Shown in pieces: positions 9,686-17,353 of a DNA stretch of 64,000 bases. Location of the stretch: positions 62,001 through 126,000 of the forward strand of contig NZ_JAAWWD010000003.1 of NCBI RefSeq assembly GCF_021404545.1, read 5' to 3'. The notes under the pieces were generated by a model that made no database searches, had not been told where the DNA came from, and saw only the letters and a list, made by a program, of their open reading frames with translations. Both the position numbers and the translations under genes were made by a program. The number at the start of each line of letters is the position of its first letter. The first letter of the stretch is position 1. The DNA is from Aestuariivita sp. Lineage in GTDB: Bacteria > Pseudomonadota > Alphaproteobacteria > Rhodobacterales > Rhodobacteraceae.

Positions 9686-10006
9686 ATGAAAGATTTCGTT
9701 GACGGCACTGCCTTTAACAACGAACAAGGCAATCGTGCTCGGAAACTCTTTGCAGCCGTCGTATTGGCTGCCCTCGACGATGCAATCGCCGATGACAAAA
9801 AATACGGAAACGGTCCGGAACAGATCGCCCGCTGGGCGCGGTCGCGTGACGGGCGCGAGGTGCTGACCTGCGCGGGCATTGACCCGAATGAGCGTGTGGT
9901 GTCCGGCCTGATGGATTTTGTTGCCAAGGGTGTACGGACCTCTGTTGCCCTGTCGCGGGAGGAGAGCGAGCGTCGCCACGCCGCTCAACAAGCCGAAGCG
10001 GCCTGA
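9686..10006 (+). CDS. Conserved Rhodobacterales protein, DUF6280-like
   Basis: A 106-aa soluble protein starting MKDFVDGTAFNNEQGNRARK. It continues with a highly regular helical segment (LFAAVVLAALDDAIADDKKYGNGPEQIARWARSRDGREVL) and ends in an alanine/glutamate-rich tail. From memory this matches a short protein almost invariant in Rhodobacterales (DUF6280); its role is unknown. The ATG at 9686 was preferred over upstream in-frame starts because of the AAGGGAAACGAA leader and because the conserved part begins here. It is divergent from efp, with a 219-bp shared upstream region, and is followed by a strong terminator. It is probably a small abundant cytoplasmic protein. Confidence 0.8.
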   Translation: MKDFVDGTAFNNEQGNRARKLFAAVVLAALDDAIADDKKYGNGPEQIARWARSRDGREVLTCAGIDPNERVVSGLMDFVAKGVRTSVALSREESERRHAAQQAEAA

Positions 10007-10019
10007 TAGGCAGACCATT

Positions 10020-10058
10020 GCAAAAAAAGGCGCGCCGGGGATGGCGCGCTTTTTTTGC
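10020..10058 (+). terminator. Bidirectional rho-independent terminator
   Basis: GGCGCGCC and GGCGCGC arms separated by GGGGAT, flanked by seven A residues on the left and seven T residues on the right. It can terminate both the 106-aa gene from the left and the convergent membrane-protein gene from the right. Confidence 0.85.
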
Positions 10059-10066
10059 GTGTTCGA

Positions 10067-10636
10067 TCAGAAAAACACCAGCCATTGGCGCATGACCCAC
10101 AACTCGGTCGCAAGCAGCAGGCCAAACCCGGCCAGGGCCAGCGGAGCCACGCGTTTGCGCCATATTGTGACATAGGCGACCACGCAGATCATTACGGTGA
10201 CCGGAGCGACCCAAGTGGCGTGATGCGTGCTGTCCCAATAGCTGACGGGGGCGTCGAACACCCAATCCGACAGCGGCCAGAAATGGGGCCGCCCGTCTCC
10301 CGCGTGCAGCGGGAAGTCGAGCGCCAGGTGCAACAGCCCAGCCCCGGCAAATGCGATCCCCAGGTGCCAGCGACGCCAGACGGCAAGTCCGAGCAGTCCA
10401 CCCCAGAGGAAAACGGAATTGTCGACGGCAAAGACCGTCTGCCAAGTCTCTGAAAAATAGAGCTGATCGAACACGACCTGCGGTGGGACCGCCAGCACGA
10501 AAAGCGACACTCCGGCCATCAGGTACAGCGATGCGTCAGGCGCCAAGGCCCCCAGAACCGCAGCCCATAACAGCCGACCCTCTCCGCCCCGCCCGAAAAG
10601 CGCGGCACCCAACAGCATGTGGGCGGGCGTATTCAT
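10067..10636 (-). CDS. Integral membrane protein, YdjM/DUF457-like, divergent from cobQ
   Basis: A 189-aa polytopic membrane protein starting [16 protein letters not shown]. It has an AAAGG-type ribosome-binding site and about five hydrophobic helices. The early HxxxG motif (THAHMLLG context: PAHMLLG), [21 protein letters not shown] and WDSTHHATW are the scattered His/Asp residues seen in membrane-bound metal-dependent hydrolase-like proteins (YdjM/DUF457). Rhodobacteraceae genomes often label this neighbour as a cobalamin protein only because of its position beside cobQ. A direct role in B12 synthesis is not shown by the sequence. It is divergent from cobQ, with about 58 bp between starts. 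Confidence 0.72.
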   Translation of the reverse strand: MNTPAHMLLGAALFGRGGEGRLLWAAVLGALAPDASLYLMAGVSLFVLAVPPQVVFDQLYFSETWQTVFAVDNSVFLWGGLLGLAVWRRWHLGIAFAGAGLLHLALDFPLHAGDGRPHFWPLSDWVFDAPVSYWDSTHHATWVAPVTVMICVVAYVTIWRKRVAPLALAGFGLLLATELWVMRQWLVFF

Positions 10637-10694
10637 CCCTTGGCCTTTCACGATCCGGACTGTTACCTGCCCCCATACCATGAGGAGGCTGACC

Positions 10695-12170
10695 ATGGCA
10701 GAGGGCACCGCACGCGCGATCATGATTCAGGGCACCGGCAGCAATGTCGGCAAGTCGCTTTTGGTTGCGGGGCTCGCGCGGGGGTTTTTGCGGCGCGGCC
10801 TGCGCGTGGCGCCGTTCAAGCCGCAGAATATGTCCAACAACGCCGCCGTCACCGCCGACGGGGGGGAGATCGGGCGTGCCCAAGCGGTGCAGGCGCGGGC
10901 GGCGGGGCTGGAACCACAGACCGATATGAACCCTGTTCTGCTCAAACCCGAAAGCGAGACCGGCGCGCAGCTGATCGTGCAGGGCCAAAGGTGGGGCACC
11001 GCTCAGGCACGCGCCTTCTGGTCCCAAAAGCCTGCGCTGATGCCACATGTGCTGGAGAGCTTTTACCGGCTGGCCGCTGGCGCCGATCTGGTGCTGGTCG
11101 AAGGGGCCGGCAGCCCCGCGGAAACCAATCTGCGCGAAGACGACATCGCCAATATGGGCTTTGCCACAGCCGCCGATGTACCGGTCATTCTGGTAGGTGA
11201 TATCGACCGGGGCGGTGTGATCGCTCAGATCGTGGGCACCCAGGCGGTGTTGGACGCGTCCGATCTGGCCCAGATCGCGGGCTTTGCCATCAATCGGTTT
11301 CGCGGCGATGTGCGCCTTTTTGACGAGGGGCTCGCCGATATCGGGCGGCGCACCGGCTGGCCCTCTCTGGGGGTGGTGCCGTGGTTTGAGGACGCCTGGC
11401 GATTGCCTGCCGAAGATGTGCTCGACATCGCGTCACGCCCTGGCGGGGCATGCAAGGTCGCGGTGCCCAAGCTGGCGCGGATCGCGAATTTCGATGACCT
11501 CGATCCCCTGGCCGCAGAGCCGGACGTGACGGTCGAAATCGTGGAGCCTGGCCGCGCCCTGCCCGGCGATGCCGATTTGATCCTGCTGCCGGGAAGCAAA
11601 TCCACCATCGCCGATCTGGCCTTTCTGCGGGCACAGGGATGGGATGTGGATATCGCGGGTCATGTAAGGCGCGGCGGCATGCTGATCGGGCTCTGCGGCG
11701 GGTTCCAGATGCTGGGCCGCACGCTGCGCGATCCGGATGGGCTGGAAGGCCCGGCGATGCAGGTTGAAGGCCTTGGCTATCTGGATGTGGAGACGGTGCT
11801 GGAACCCCACAAGGAGCTGACCAACCGCACCGGTATGTGCGCACTCAGCGGTGCGCCGACGCGCGGCTATGAGATCCATATGGGACGCACGAGGGGTCCT
11901 GCGATGGCGCGCCCCTGGTTCCACGTGGATGGACGGCCAGAAGGGGCGTTGTCACCGGACGGGCGTGTGCGCGGATCGTATCTGCACGGGGTGTTCGACA
12001 GCGATCCATTCCGCGCGAACTTGCTCGCCGAGTTCGGCCAAGGCGGGCAGATCGCCTATGGAGCGATGGTTGAGACCGTTCTGGACACGCTTGCGGACCA
12101 TCTGGAACAGCACATGGATCTGGACCGGATCCACGCGCTGGCCCGCGTGCCGCGCCCATGGACACCGTGA
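10695..12170 (+). CDS. cobQ: Cobyric acid synthase
   Basis: CobQ amidates four side chains of adenosylcobyrinic a,c-diamide using glutamine and ATP. The 491-aa protein begins [21 protein letters not shown], a P-loop-like dethiobiotin-synthetase-type ATP-binding region, followed by [11 protein letters not shown]. The second half is a glutamine amidotransferase domain with the nucleophile in [10 protein letters not shown], then GYEIHMGRT and [11 protein letters not shown]. The start has AGGAGG seven bases upstream. No other cob genes are visible in the window. The stop codon directly abuts the stop of the convergent PopZ-like gene with no spacer. Confidence 0.95.
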   Translation: MAEGTARAIMIQGTGSNVGKSLLVAGLARGFLRRGLRVAPFKPQNMSNNAAVTADGGEIGRAQAVQARAAGLEPQTDMNPVLLKPESETGAQLIVQGQRWGTAQARAFWSQKPALMPHVLESFYRLAAGADLVLVEGAGSPAETNLREDDIANMGFATAADVPVILVGDIDRGGVIAQIVGTQAVLDASDLAQIAGFAINRFRGDVRLFDEGLADIGRRTGWPSLGVVPWFEDAWRLPAEDVLDIASRPGGACKVAVPKLARIANFDDLDPLAAEPDVTVEIVEPGRALPGDADLILLPGSKSTIADLAFLRAQGWDVDIAGHVRRGGMLIGLCGGFQMLGRTLRDPDGLEGPAMQVEGLGYLDVETVLEPHKELTNRTGMCALSGAPTRGYEIHMGRTRGPAMARPWFHVDGRPEGALSPDGRVRGSYLHGVFDSDPFRANLLAEFGQGGQIAYGAMVETVLDTLADHLEQHMDLDRIHALARVPRPWTP

Positions 12171-13187
12171 TTATTCGAGCTCTTGAACCGCCAAGGCGCG
12201 GTGAATTTCCCGCCGGACCAGCTTGCGCACGTTTCGGGTGATCCGTTCGCCCAGCGCGCCCTGCAACTCTTCCCGGACGATATCGGCAACCAGTTCGCGC
12301 AGGGCCTCTTCGTCCAGCAGCGCGTCCTCCCGGCTCAGATCGGGATCAAGGGTATCGGCCATATCGACCGGTTCGTCCTCGTAGGGCGCATCGACCACAG
12401 CGGCCTCCGGGGCCGCCTGGGTGGGTGTCGGCATCTCATCGGCATCCGGATCGGTATCTTCCCACTCGAGGGTTTCAACATCGGTCCCGGCGTAATCGTC
12501 AGCGCCCGGATCATCCGGCTCCCACTGATCGTCAGTGCCTGCAATCACCTTTTCCAATGCGGCGATCTTGTCACCAAGGGGGCGCGCATCGGGGCCATCG
12601 GAGGGGGCGTTGTCACCCGTGTCCGCGCTCTGATCAGCCTGTGCGGCCGCCTCGTAAAGTGTGGTATCGGGATCGGCCCAGACCGGTTCCTCGGCGGTGG
12701 GCTCGTTCTGATCCGCGGCTTCGGTCAGATCCTCTCCGTTCCCGTCATCCTCATTCTGATCGCCCTGCAACATTGCCGCCAGCGCATCATGCGCAGCCCC
12801 ATCGGAGGCAGCCTCCTCATCCTCGGAGGCGTCAGCCGCCTGGTTTGCGTCCACGCCGGGCGCATCGTGGCTGTCATCGTCGTGACTGTGCTCAGGATCG
12901 GCCATCTCCGCTTCGGGATCGGTGGCGCTGTCTTCCCTTTCGCCCTGGGCATCGAACTCTTCGCAGGGACCGAAACTCTCGTCCGGCTCGGGTGCAACCA
13001 CCTCGGAAACCTCAGGCTCGTCCACAGCATCCGGCACCCGCAATGCAGGTGTCAGCACCAGCCGCTCTGACAGGCTGGACGGTTCCGCCGGGCGTGGCGC
13101 GGCGGGCTTGCGCTGGTCCTCGGATACCAGACGGCGGATCGAAGACAGGACATCCTCGATCTCGGCATTTTTGACGGGTTCGGACAT
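12171..13187 (-). CDS. PopZ-like polar organizing protein (DUF2497 type)
   Basis: A 338-aa very acidic protein. The N-terminus MSEPVKNAEIEDVLSSIRRLVSEDQR forms a short conserved helix resembling the PopZ N-terminal helix. The middle (about residues 60-290) is low complexity and rich in Asp, Glu, Pro and Ala. The C-terminal 60 residues (ALRELVADIVREELQGALGERITRNVRKLVRREI) are a conserved helical region of the kind used for oligomerisation. This helix-disorder-helix arrangement is the hallmark of PopZ, which forms a polar condensate tethering chromosome and cell-cycle proteins. The family call is based on architecture, not on a search. The gene lies downstream of tolC on the same strand, with a 9-bp perfect hairpin between them. 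Confidence 0.7.
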   Translation of the reverse strand: MSEPVKNAEIEDVLSSIRRLVSEDQRKPAAPRPAEPSSLSERLVLTPALRVPDAVDEPEVSEVVAPEPDESFGPCEEFDAQGEREDSATDPEAEMADPEHSHDDDSHDAPGVDANQAADASEDEEAASDGAAHDALAAMLQGDQNEDDGNGEDLTEAADQNEPTAEEPVWADPDTTLYEAAAQADQSADTGDNAPSDGPDARPLGDKIAALEKVIAGTDDQWEPDDPGADDYAGTDVETLEWEDTDPDADEMPTPTQAAPEAAVVDAPYEDEPVDMADTLDPDLSREDALLDEEALRELVADIVREELQGALGERITRNVRKLVRREIHRALAVQELE

Positions 13188-13210
13188 AATTCTTGTGCCT
13201 ACCACTCGTT

Positions 13211-13240
13211 CCTCGGGTCTGAGTGTAGCCCGACCCGAGG
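13211..13240 (-). terminator. Intergenic hairpin after tolC
   Basis: Perfect 9-bp stem CCTCGGGTC/GACCCGAGG with a 12-nt loop, between the tolC stop and the PopZ-like start. No long U-tract follows on either strand, so it may be a weak terminator or an RNA-processing structure. Confidence 0.45.
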
Positions 13241-13266
13241 ATTCTCACAACATATAGAGAGAATTG

Positions 13267-14676
13267 TTATTCTTTGCCGAGCCTGCGCAGCACCTTGTCG
13301 AGCTGTCTGCCCTGCGGGCTGAGCCGGGCCGGTCCATCCTTGACCTGATTGTAATAGGCGGCCGGATCATAGATCTGAACCCGCAGCCCCAGGTTTTGCG
13401 CGGTCAGCGCCCCTTGGGCTGCAAGGATCTGGTAGGCCGCAACATTCAGGTTCGATTGCGCCGCGATGCGCGCGGCCCGGGCGTCGAGCAACTCCTGCTC
13501 GGCATCCAGCACGTCAAGCGTGGTCCGCGCGCCCAGCGTCGCTTCTTCGCGCACGCCACGAAAGGCCACTTCGGCGGCCCGGATCTGACGGTCGGTCGCC
13601 TCGATGGTCGCCCGCGCGACCTGGAAGGCGACCATCGCCGTAGCCACATTCTGTTCGATGACGTCCTGCACCACCAGCAGAGAGGCCCGCGCGGCATCGC
13701 GATTGGCCATGGCACGGCGCACTTCAGCGGCCAGCGCGCCGCCTTGATAGAGACGCTGGCTCACGCTCAGAGACACGCTTGCGGTCTCGGAATCCGACAC
13801 ATCCCGATGCGATTCCGAAACGCTCAGATCGCCCGTGAGCGAAATCCTTGGGCCCAACGCCGCATCTTGGGCCATAACCGTCAACTCGGTTGCCGCGACC
13901 TGGTGCTGGGCCTGGAGCAAATCGGGATGACGGCGCAACGCGACCGCCTGACCGGCCTCGATCGACGCGGGACGCGCAGGCAGGCTGGGCGGTGAGGCAA
14001 GCCGACCGGGCAGCCGTCCGACGACGGCCAGATATTCCTGCTCGGCATTGATCAGATCACCCTGGGCAGAGGCGAGGTTGCTGCGCGCCTCGGCCAGACG
14101 CGCCTCGGCCAAAGCGACATCCGTGCGGGTCACCTCGCCCACTTCGAACCGGTCTTGGGCGGCGCGCAATTCCTGGATCAGCAGGCGTTCGTTATTTTGC
14201 CGCAGCGCGACAAACTCATTGGCCCGGACCACGTTCATATAGGCCACCACCGCGCGCAACAGAACCTGTTGCTCAATCGACAAAAGCGAGGCCCGCGTGG
14301 CCAGCACCAGTTCCTTCGCGGCCTGGGAATTGAAGCGGGATCTGCCATTGTCGAACAAGAGCCACGTGGCCGACAAAGCCAAGGCGGACGAGGTGACCTG
14401 CCGGTCGGTCACCACCACGTTATTGCTCTGTGTCTCGTTGAGCGAGCGGCTGACAGATGCCGTGAAATCGATCACCGGGCGCAAGACCGAGAGCGCAGTC
14501 GCCACATCCTCGTCGGCGGCGCGCAGCAGGGCGCGGTTCTGCTCAAGAAGGCCGGAATACTCATACGCCCCCGCAAGCGCATCCGCGAGGTTATCCGCCA
14601 GCGCCGCGATCGGAGTGGCCAGCGCCATCGCCCCGGCCAAAAGCATTGCCCTGATCCCTGCCCTGCCTGTGTTCAT
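13267..14676 (-). CDS. tolC: TolC family outer-membrane efflux protein
   Basis: TolC forms the outer-membrane channel of type I secretion and RND efflux systems. The 469-aa protein has a Sec signal peptide (MNTGRAGIRAMLLAGAMALATPIAALA). It also has two internally similar halves, each with long alpha-helical coiled-coil segments (for example LLRAADEDVATALSVLRP, RFEVGEVTRTDVALAEARLAEA, ATLGARTTLDVLDAEQELLDA). The repeated GEVTRTDVA and GARTTLDVL turns are characteristic. The start at 14676 follows GGAG; a weaker ATG lies four codons upstream. In alphaproteobacteria tolC commonly follows a pcm-like gene, as here (60 bp apart, same strand). Confidence 0.93.
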   Translation of the reverse strand: MNTGRAGIRAMLLAGAMALATPIAALADNLADALAGAYEYSGLLEQNRALLRAADEDVATALSVLRPVIDFTASVSRSLNETQSNNVVVTDRQVTSSALALSATWLLFDNGRSRFNSQAAKELVLATRASLLSIEQQVLLRAVVAYMNVVRANEFVALRQNNERLLIQELRAAQDRFEVGEVTRTDVALAEARLAEARSNLASAQGDLINAEQEYLAVVGRLPGRLASPPSLPARPASIEAGQAVALRRHPDLLQAQHQVAATELTVMAQDAALGPRISLTGDLSVSESHRDVSDSETASVSLSVSQRLYQGGALAAEVRRAMANRDAARASLLVVQDVIEQNVATAMVAFQVARATIEATDRQIRAAEVAFRGVREEATLGARTTLDVLDAEQELLDARAARIAAQSNLNVAAYQILAAQGALTAQNLGLRVQIYDPAAYYNQVKDGPARLSPQGRQLDKVLRRLGKE

Positions 14677-14736
14677 TTCAGTCTCCATGATCTGGTCGAA
14701 CCGCTCTGCTGCCGGGCCGTTACACCCTGGCGATCC

Positions 14737-15390
14737 TCAAAATGTAAAGGCTGTCTGTTTCTCGAAACCGGGCAGGATCGGCGCCCCTGCGTCAAAGACA
14801 TAGCGCCAGCTGATCTCGCCGTTTATCTTGTGACCGACTTTGACCTTGCCCATGCGGCCCTCCATGAACAGGCAGGCGATGCGACCGCCATCTTTCAGCT
14901 GAGCCTCGATCGTCCGCGGCAGATCACCGACACCGCCCTCCAGCAAGATCGCATCATAGGGCCCATGCTCATCCGCACCGTCGGCAAGCGCACCCTCCTG
15001 AACGATGACATTGTCCGCGCCCGCTTCGGACAGAAGCGACTGCGCTTCGCGGGCAAGTTCGGGATCCTCTTCCAGCATCACAACGGCCTGGGTCATGCGC
15101 GCGACCACGGCCGAGGAATAACCCAGGCCCCCGCCGATATCGAGCACCAGTTCGCTGCCATCAAGGTCCAGCGCATCCAGCATCTTGGCCAGAAGCCGCG
15201 GATCAAGCAGCACGCGCCCCGGTGCAAGGCGCACATGCTCCCCCGCATAAGCCACTTCGCGCGCCGACGCGGGCACGAACATTTCGCGTGGAACCGTGAG
15301 CATGGCGTCGATGATCGGAAACTTGGTCACGTCTGACGGCCGGACCTGGGTATCGACCATCATACGTCTGCGGGTGGTGTAGTCGGGCAT
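14737..15390 (-). CDS. Protein-L-isoaspartate O-methyltransferase family protein
   Basis: A 217-aa SAM-dependent methyltransferase starting MPDYTTRRRMMVDTQVRPSDV. It contains VPREMFVP near residue 40 and the SAM-binding motif I LVLDIGGGLGYSSAVVARM, followed by MLEEDPELAREA. The usual PCMT family repairs isoaspartyl residues. In alphaproteobacteria this tolC-linked subgroup is annotated the same way, but its substrate has not been verified here. A longer open frame extends upstream to 15747, but the conserved domain begins at MPDYTT and AAAGAG precedes it. It is transcribed toward tolC and probably forms an operon with it. Confidence 0.85.
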   Translation of the reverse strand: MPDYTTRRRMMVDTQVRPSDVTKFPIIDAMLTVPREMFVPASAREVAYAGEHVRLAPGRVLLDPRLLAKMLDALDLDGSELVLDIGGGLGYSSAVVARMTQAVVMLEEDPELAREAQSLLSEAGADNVIVQEGALADGADEHGPYDAILLEGGVGDLPRTIEAQLKDGGRIACLFMEGRMGKVKVGHKINGEISWRYVFDAGAPILPGFEKQTAFTF

Positions 15391-15780
15391 GACTAAACTC
15401 TTTCGTTCAGATTCTAAGGCAACGTGTGCCACAAGATAACAGCACCGGCAACGGGTCGCATCCGTCAAAAGCGCCGCATCAAGGCCCAGAACAATGCGAC
15501 AGGCCGGATAATCGCCACATCGCTCACAATCCGGCAGGTCTGTGAAGCGATCCTGCCCAGGGTCGCTGGGCCTGAACATCGCGCAGCTAGCCGCTGCGCC
15601 GATGGGAACAGGCACGCTCGGGGATGATTGCGGACCGGCGATGGCGTGGCCTTTTTGCGTTTCCCAAACCGCTCTGTGTCGATTTCGCGCGGCGTTCACG
15701 CTGTCATCACGCGCCTTTCGCGGTGCCTGGCGTTCACTGCTGAACATCCGAAACCATCAATGGACAGCGCGATGTACAGA
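15391..15780. other. Divergent intergenic region, no gene seen
   Basis: About 390 bp between the pcm-family gene (minus) and the small membrane protein gene (plus). Open frames run through it on both strands, but neither looks like a conserved protein. It must carry promoters for both directions. A short hairpin CCCAG/CTGGG lies near 15557-15571. It marks the border between core genes and the accessory region. Confidence 0.5.
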
Positions 15781-16026
15781 ATGAAAAACAATATCCCTAC
15801 CCGAAAGGTCGCGGGCGGCGCATTGGCCGCGGCCCTGACCAGCCTTCTGATCTGGCTGCTGGAACGCGTCTTTTTGCCGGGGATCCTTCCTGATGGCATT
15901 CCGGCCGAGATCCAAGGCGCCATTCTAACGGTTATCGTTTTCTTGGTCGGGTATTACGTGCCGCCCGCCGCCCGGGACCAGATCGTCGCCTTGGAACAGC
16001 CTGCCAACGGGAAGACCGCGCAATGA
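15781..16026 (+). CDS. Small two-TM membrane protein, holin-like
   Basis: An 81-aa protein starting MKNNIPTRKVAGG. It has two hydrophobic segments (about residues 11-30, AGGALAAALTSLLIWLLE, and 44-61, IQGAILTVIVFLVGYYV) separated by a short loop, followed by a hydrophilic tail. The VPPAARD ending of the second helix and overall shape resemble small phage holins, though no phage genes lie nearby. In-frame ATGs at 15760 and 15772 give slightly longer products, and none has a strong ribosome-binding site, so the start is uncertain. The stop overlaps the next gene as ATGA, so it is translationally coupled to the lipoprotein. Confidence 0.65.
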   Translation: MKNNIPTRKVAGGALAAALTSLLIWLLERVFLPGILPDGIPAEIQGAILTVIVFLVGYYVPPAARDQIVALEQPANGKTAQ

Positions 16027-16946
16027 GACGCCCGGCCCTGATCGCGGCGGCCCTGGCGACCACGGCGTGCACCGTTCCAGACGTAGGCACGGACGTGCAC
16101 GCCGTCACTGACCTTGTGAGCGAAACAACGCAAACGGTCTCGCGTCAATTCGGCCCGGTGGCACGGGATGAGTTCCAGCGGGCCGAGCGAAACCTCATCA
16201 CCTCCGGTCAGCGTGTCTTGCGCCAGGACGGCGTCTGTCAGCCCGAGCTGGCGCGCAGCATCGGCAAGAGCACGGCAGATTGCGCCCTGATCAATCTGGC
16301 GGAGCCAACGGCGGGACCTGTCAACGCGTCCCAGGTCCTGCTGGCGCTTGTCGTGATCTCGAACTACTGGTCGGCGATCGCGACATTGGCAAGCGCCGAG
16401 ACCCGAGCCGAGGTGGTCAGTGCGGCAAGAAACGTTTTTGCCGCATTCGACAAGGCGGCGGACAGCTCCGGCTCTCCGGCGCTTGCCGAGTTCAGCCGCT
16501 CGGCCAGCTCTCGCGGTCCGCTCCTGACGACCGGGATCGCCTTTTCGGTCGACCAGTTCCGGGCGGCCAAGCTGCGCCAGATCATGACCCGTGCCGATCC
16601 GGTCCTTGAAGAGCTGACCGAAGATATGTCCGCGTGGCTGACACTCCAACCGGACAGCGGTCTCGATGCCTTTGAGGCCTACAACCGGGCCAAATCCGAG
16701 ATGGGTCGCGCCCAGCAAAGCGGCAACGTCGATCGCTATCGTTTGGCCATCGCCGAAACCCGACGCAGCTTCGAGGCCTTTCAGGCGCAACAGGCGCAAG
16801 ACCCGGTCAATCGGCTTTGGCTGATCCGAACCGCACATGCGGACATCCTCGCGCGCCTGCAAAATCCGACCGCAACCGACATCCTTGCCACACTTGAGCA
16901 GATCAAGACGCTGCAACAGTTGGCTCAGCAGAAAGTTCAGCCATGA
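16023..16946 (+). CDS. Predicted lipoprotein of unknown function
   Basis: A 307-aa protein with a short lipoprotein signal, MRRPALIAAALATTAC, in which the lipobox ATTAC predicts lipidation of Cys16. The mature part is mostly alpha-helical and polar (for example TQTVSRQFGPVARDEFQRAERNLITSG and ATLEQIKTLQQLAQQKVQP), with one mildly hydrophobic stretch VLLALVVISNYWSAIATLA. No enzyme motif is visible. It overlaps both neighbours by 4 nt (ATGA at 16023 and at 16943), so it is co-translated with the small membrane protein before it and the helical protein after it. A role in a cell-envelope complex with the OmpA-like protein downstream is an inference from context. Confidence 0.75.
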   Translation: MRRPALIAAALATTACTVPDVGTDVHAVTDLVSETTQTVSRQFGPVARDEFQRAERNLITSGQRVLRQDGVCQPELARSIGKSTADCALINLAEPTAGPVNASQVLLALVVISNYWSAIATLASAETRAEVVSAARNVFAAFDKAADSSGSPALAEFSRSASSRGPLLTTGIAFSVDQFRAAKLRQIMTRADPVLEELTEDMSAWLTLQPDSGLDAFEAYNRAKSEMGRAQQSGNVDRYRLAIAETRRSFEAFQAQQAQDPVNRLWLIRTAHADILARLQNPTATDILATLEQIKTLQQLAQQKVQP

Positions 16947-17329
16947 CCGCCGCAACCAAGATATACACCCCGAAAGATACCGAAATCCCAAAGGCTTACG
17001 GCCAGCTTCGATCCCTTAATGTCAGCGCCGCCAACGCCATTATCGCCCTGCAGATGGGCGCCGAAGAGCTCTATGCGGCCGGAGATGACGAAGCCGGGGC
17101 CGCGTTCATCCAGAAATCGCACGACATCGCCGCAGCGATGACCGCGATCCACCGGGTCCGGGCGCGGCTGCGTTCCAAAAAATCGCTGATGGGCCCAATC
17201 AGTGCACTGGACGCGATCACACACGACGCGCGCACGGCCTCGGCCCAGATGCGCAAGCTGGCCAGGACGTTGAACGGCGCCGCACGACTGATCGATGCGC
17301 TCAGACGACTGGCCGATCTGGTCGTGTAG
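16943..17329 (+). CDS. Small helical protein of unknown function
   Basis: A 128-aa protein without signal peptide or membrane helix, composed of predicted amphipathic helices (LNVSAANAIIALQMGAEELYAAGDDEAGAAFIQKSHDIAAAM, then SAQMRKLARTLNGAARLIDALRRLADLVV). It is the third gene of the 15.8-19.3 kb set; its start overlaps the lipoprotein stop as ATGA, and the next gene starts 24 bp after its stop. It is not recognised. The helical, alanine-rich make-up would suit a partner protein or chaperone of the membrane components, but this is speculation. Confidence 0.65.
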   Translation: MTAATKIYTPKDTEIPKAYGQLRSLNVSAANAIIALQMGAEELYAAGDDEAGAAFIQKSHDIAAAMTAIHRVRARLRSKKSLMGPISALDAITHDARTASAQMRKLARTLNGAARLIDALRRLADLVV

Positions 17330-17353
17330 CACCAAACCAAGGAGGAAACAGCC

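Noticed and set aside
15400-15747. N-terminal extension of the pcm-family methyltransferase
   Set aside because: The upstream stretch has no family similarity, and the conserved domain begins right at MPDYTT with its own ribosome-binding site.
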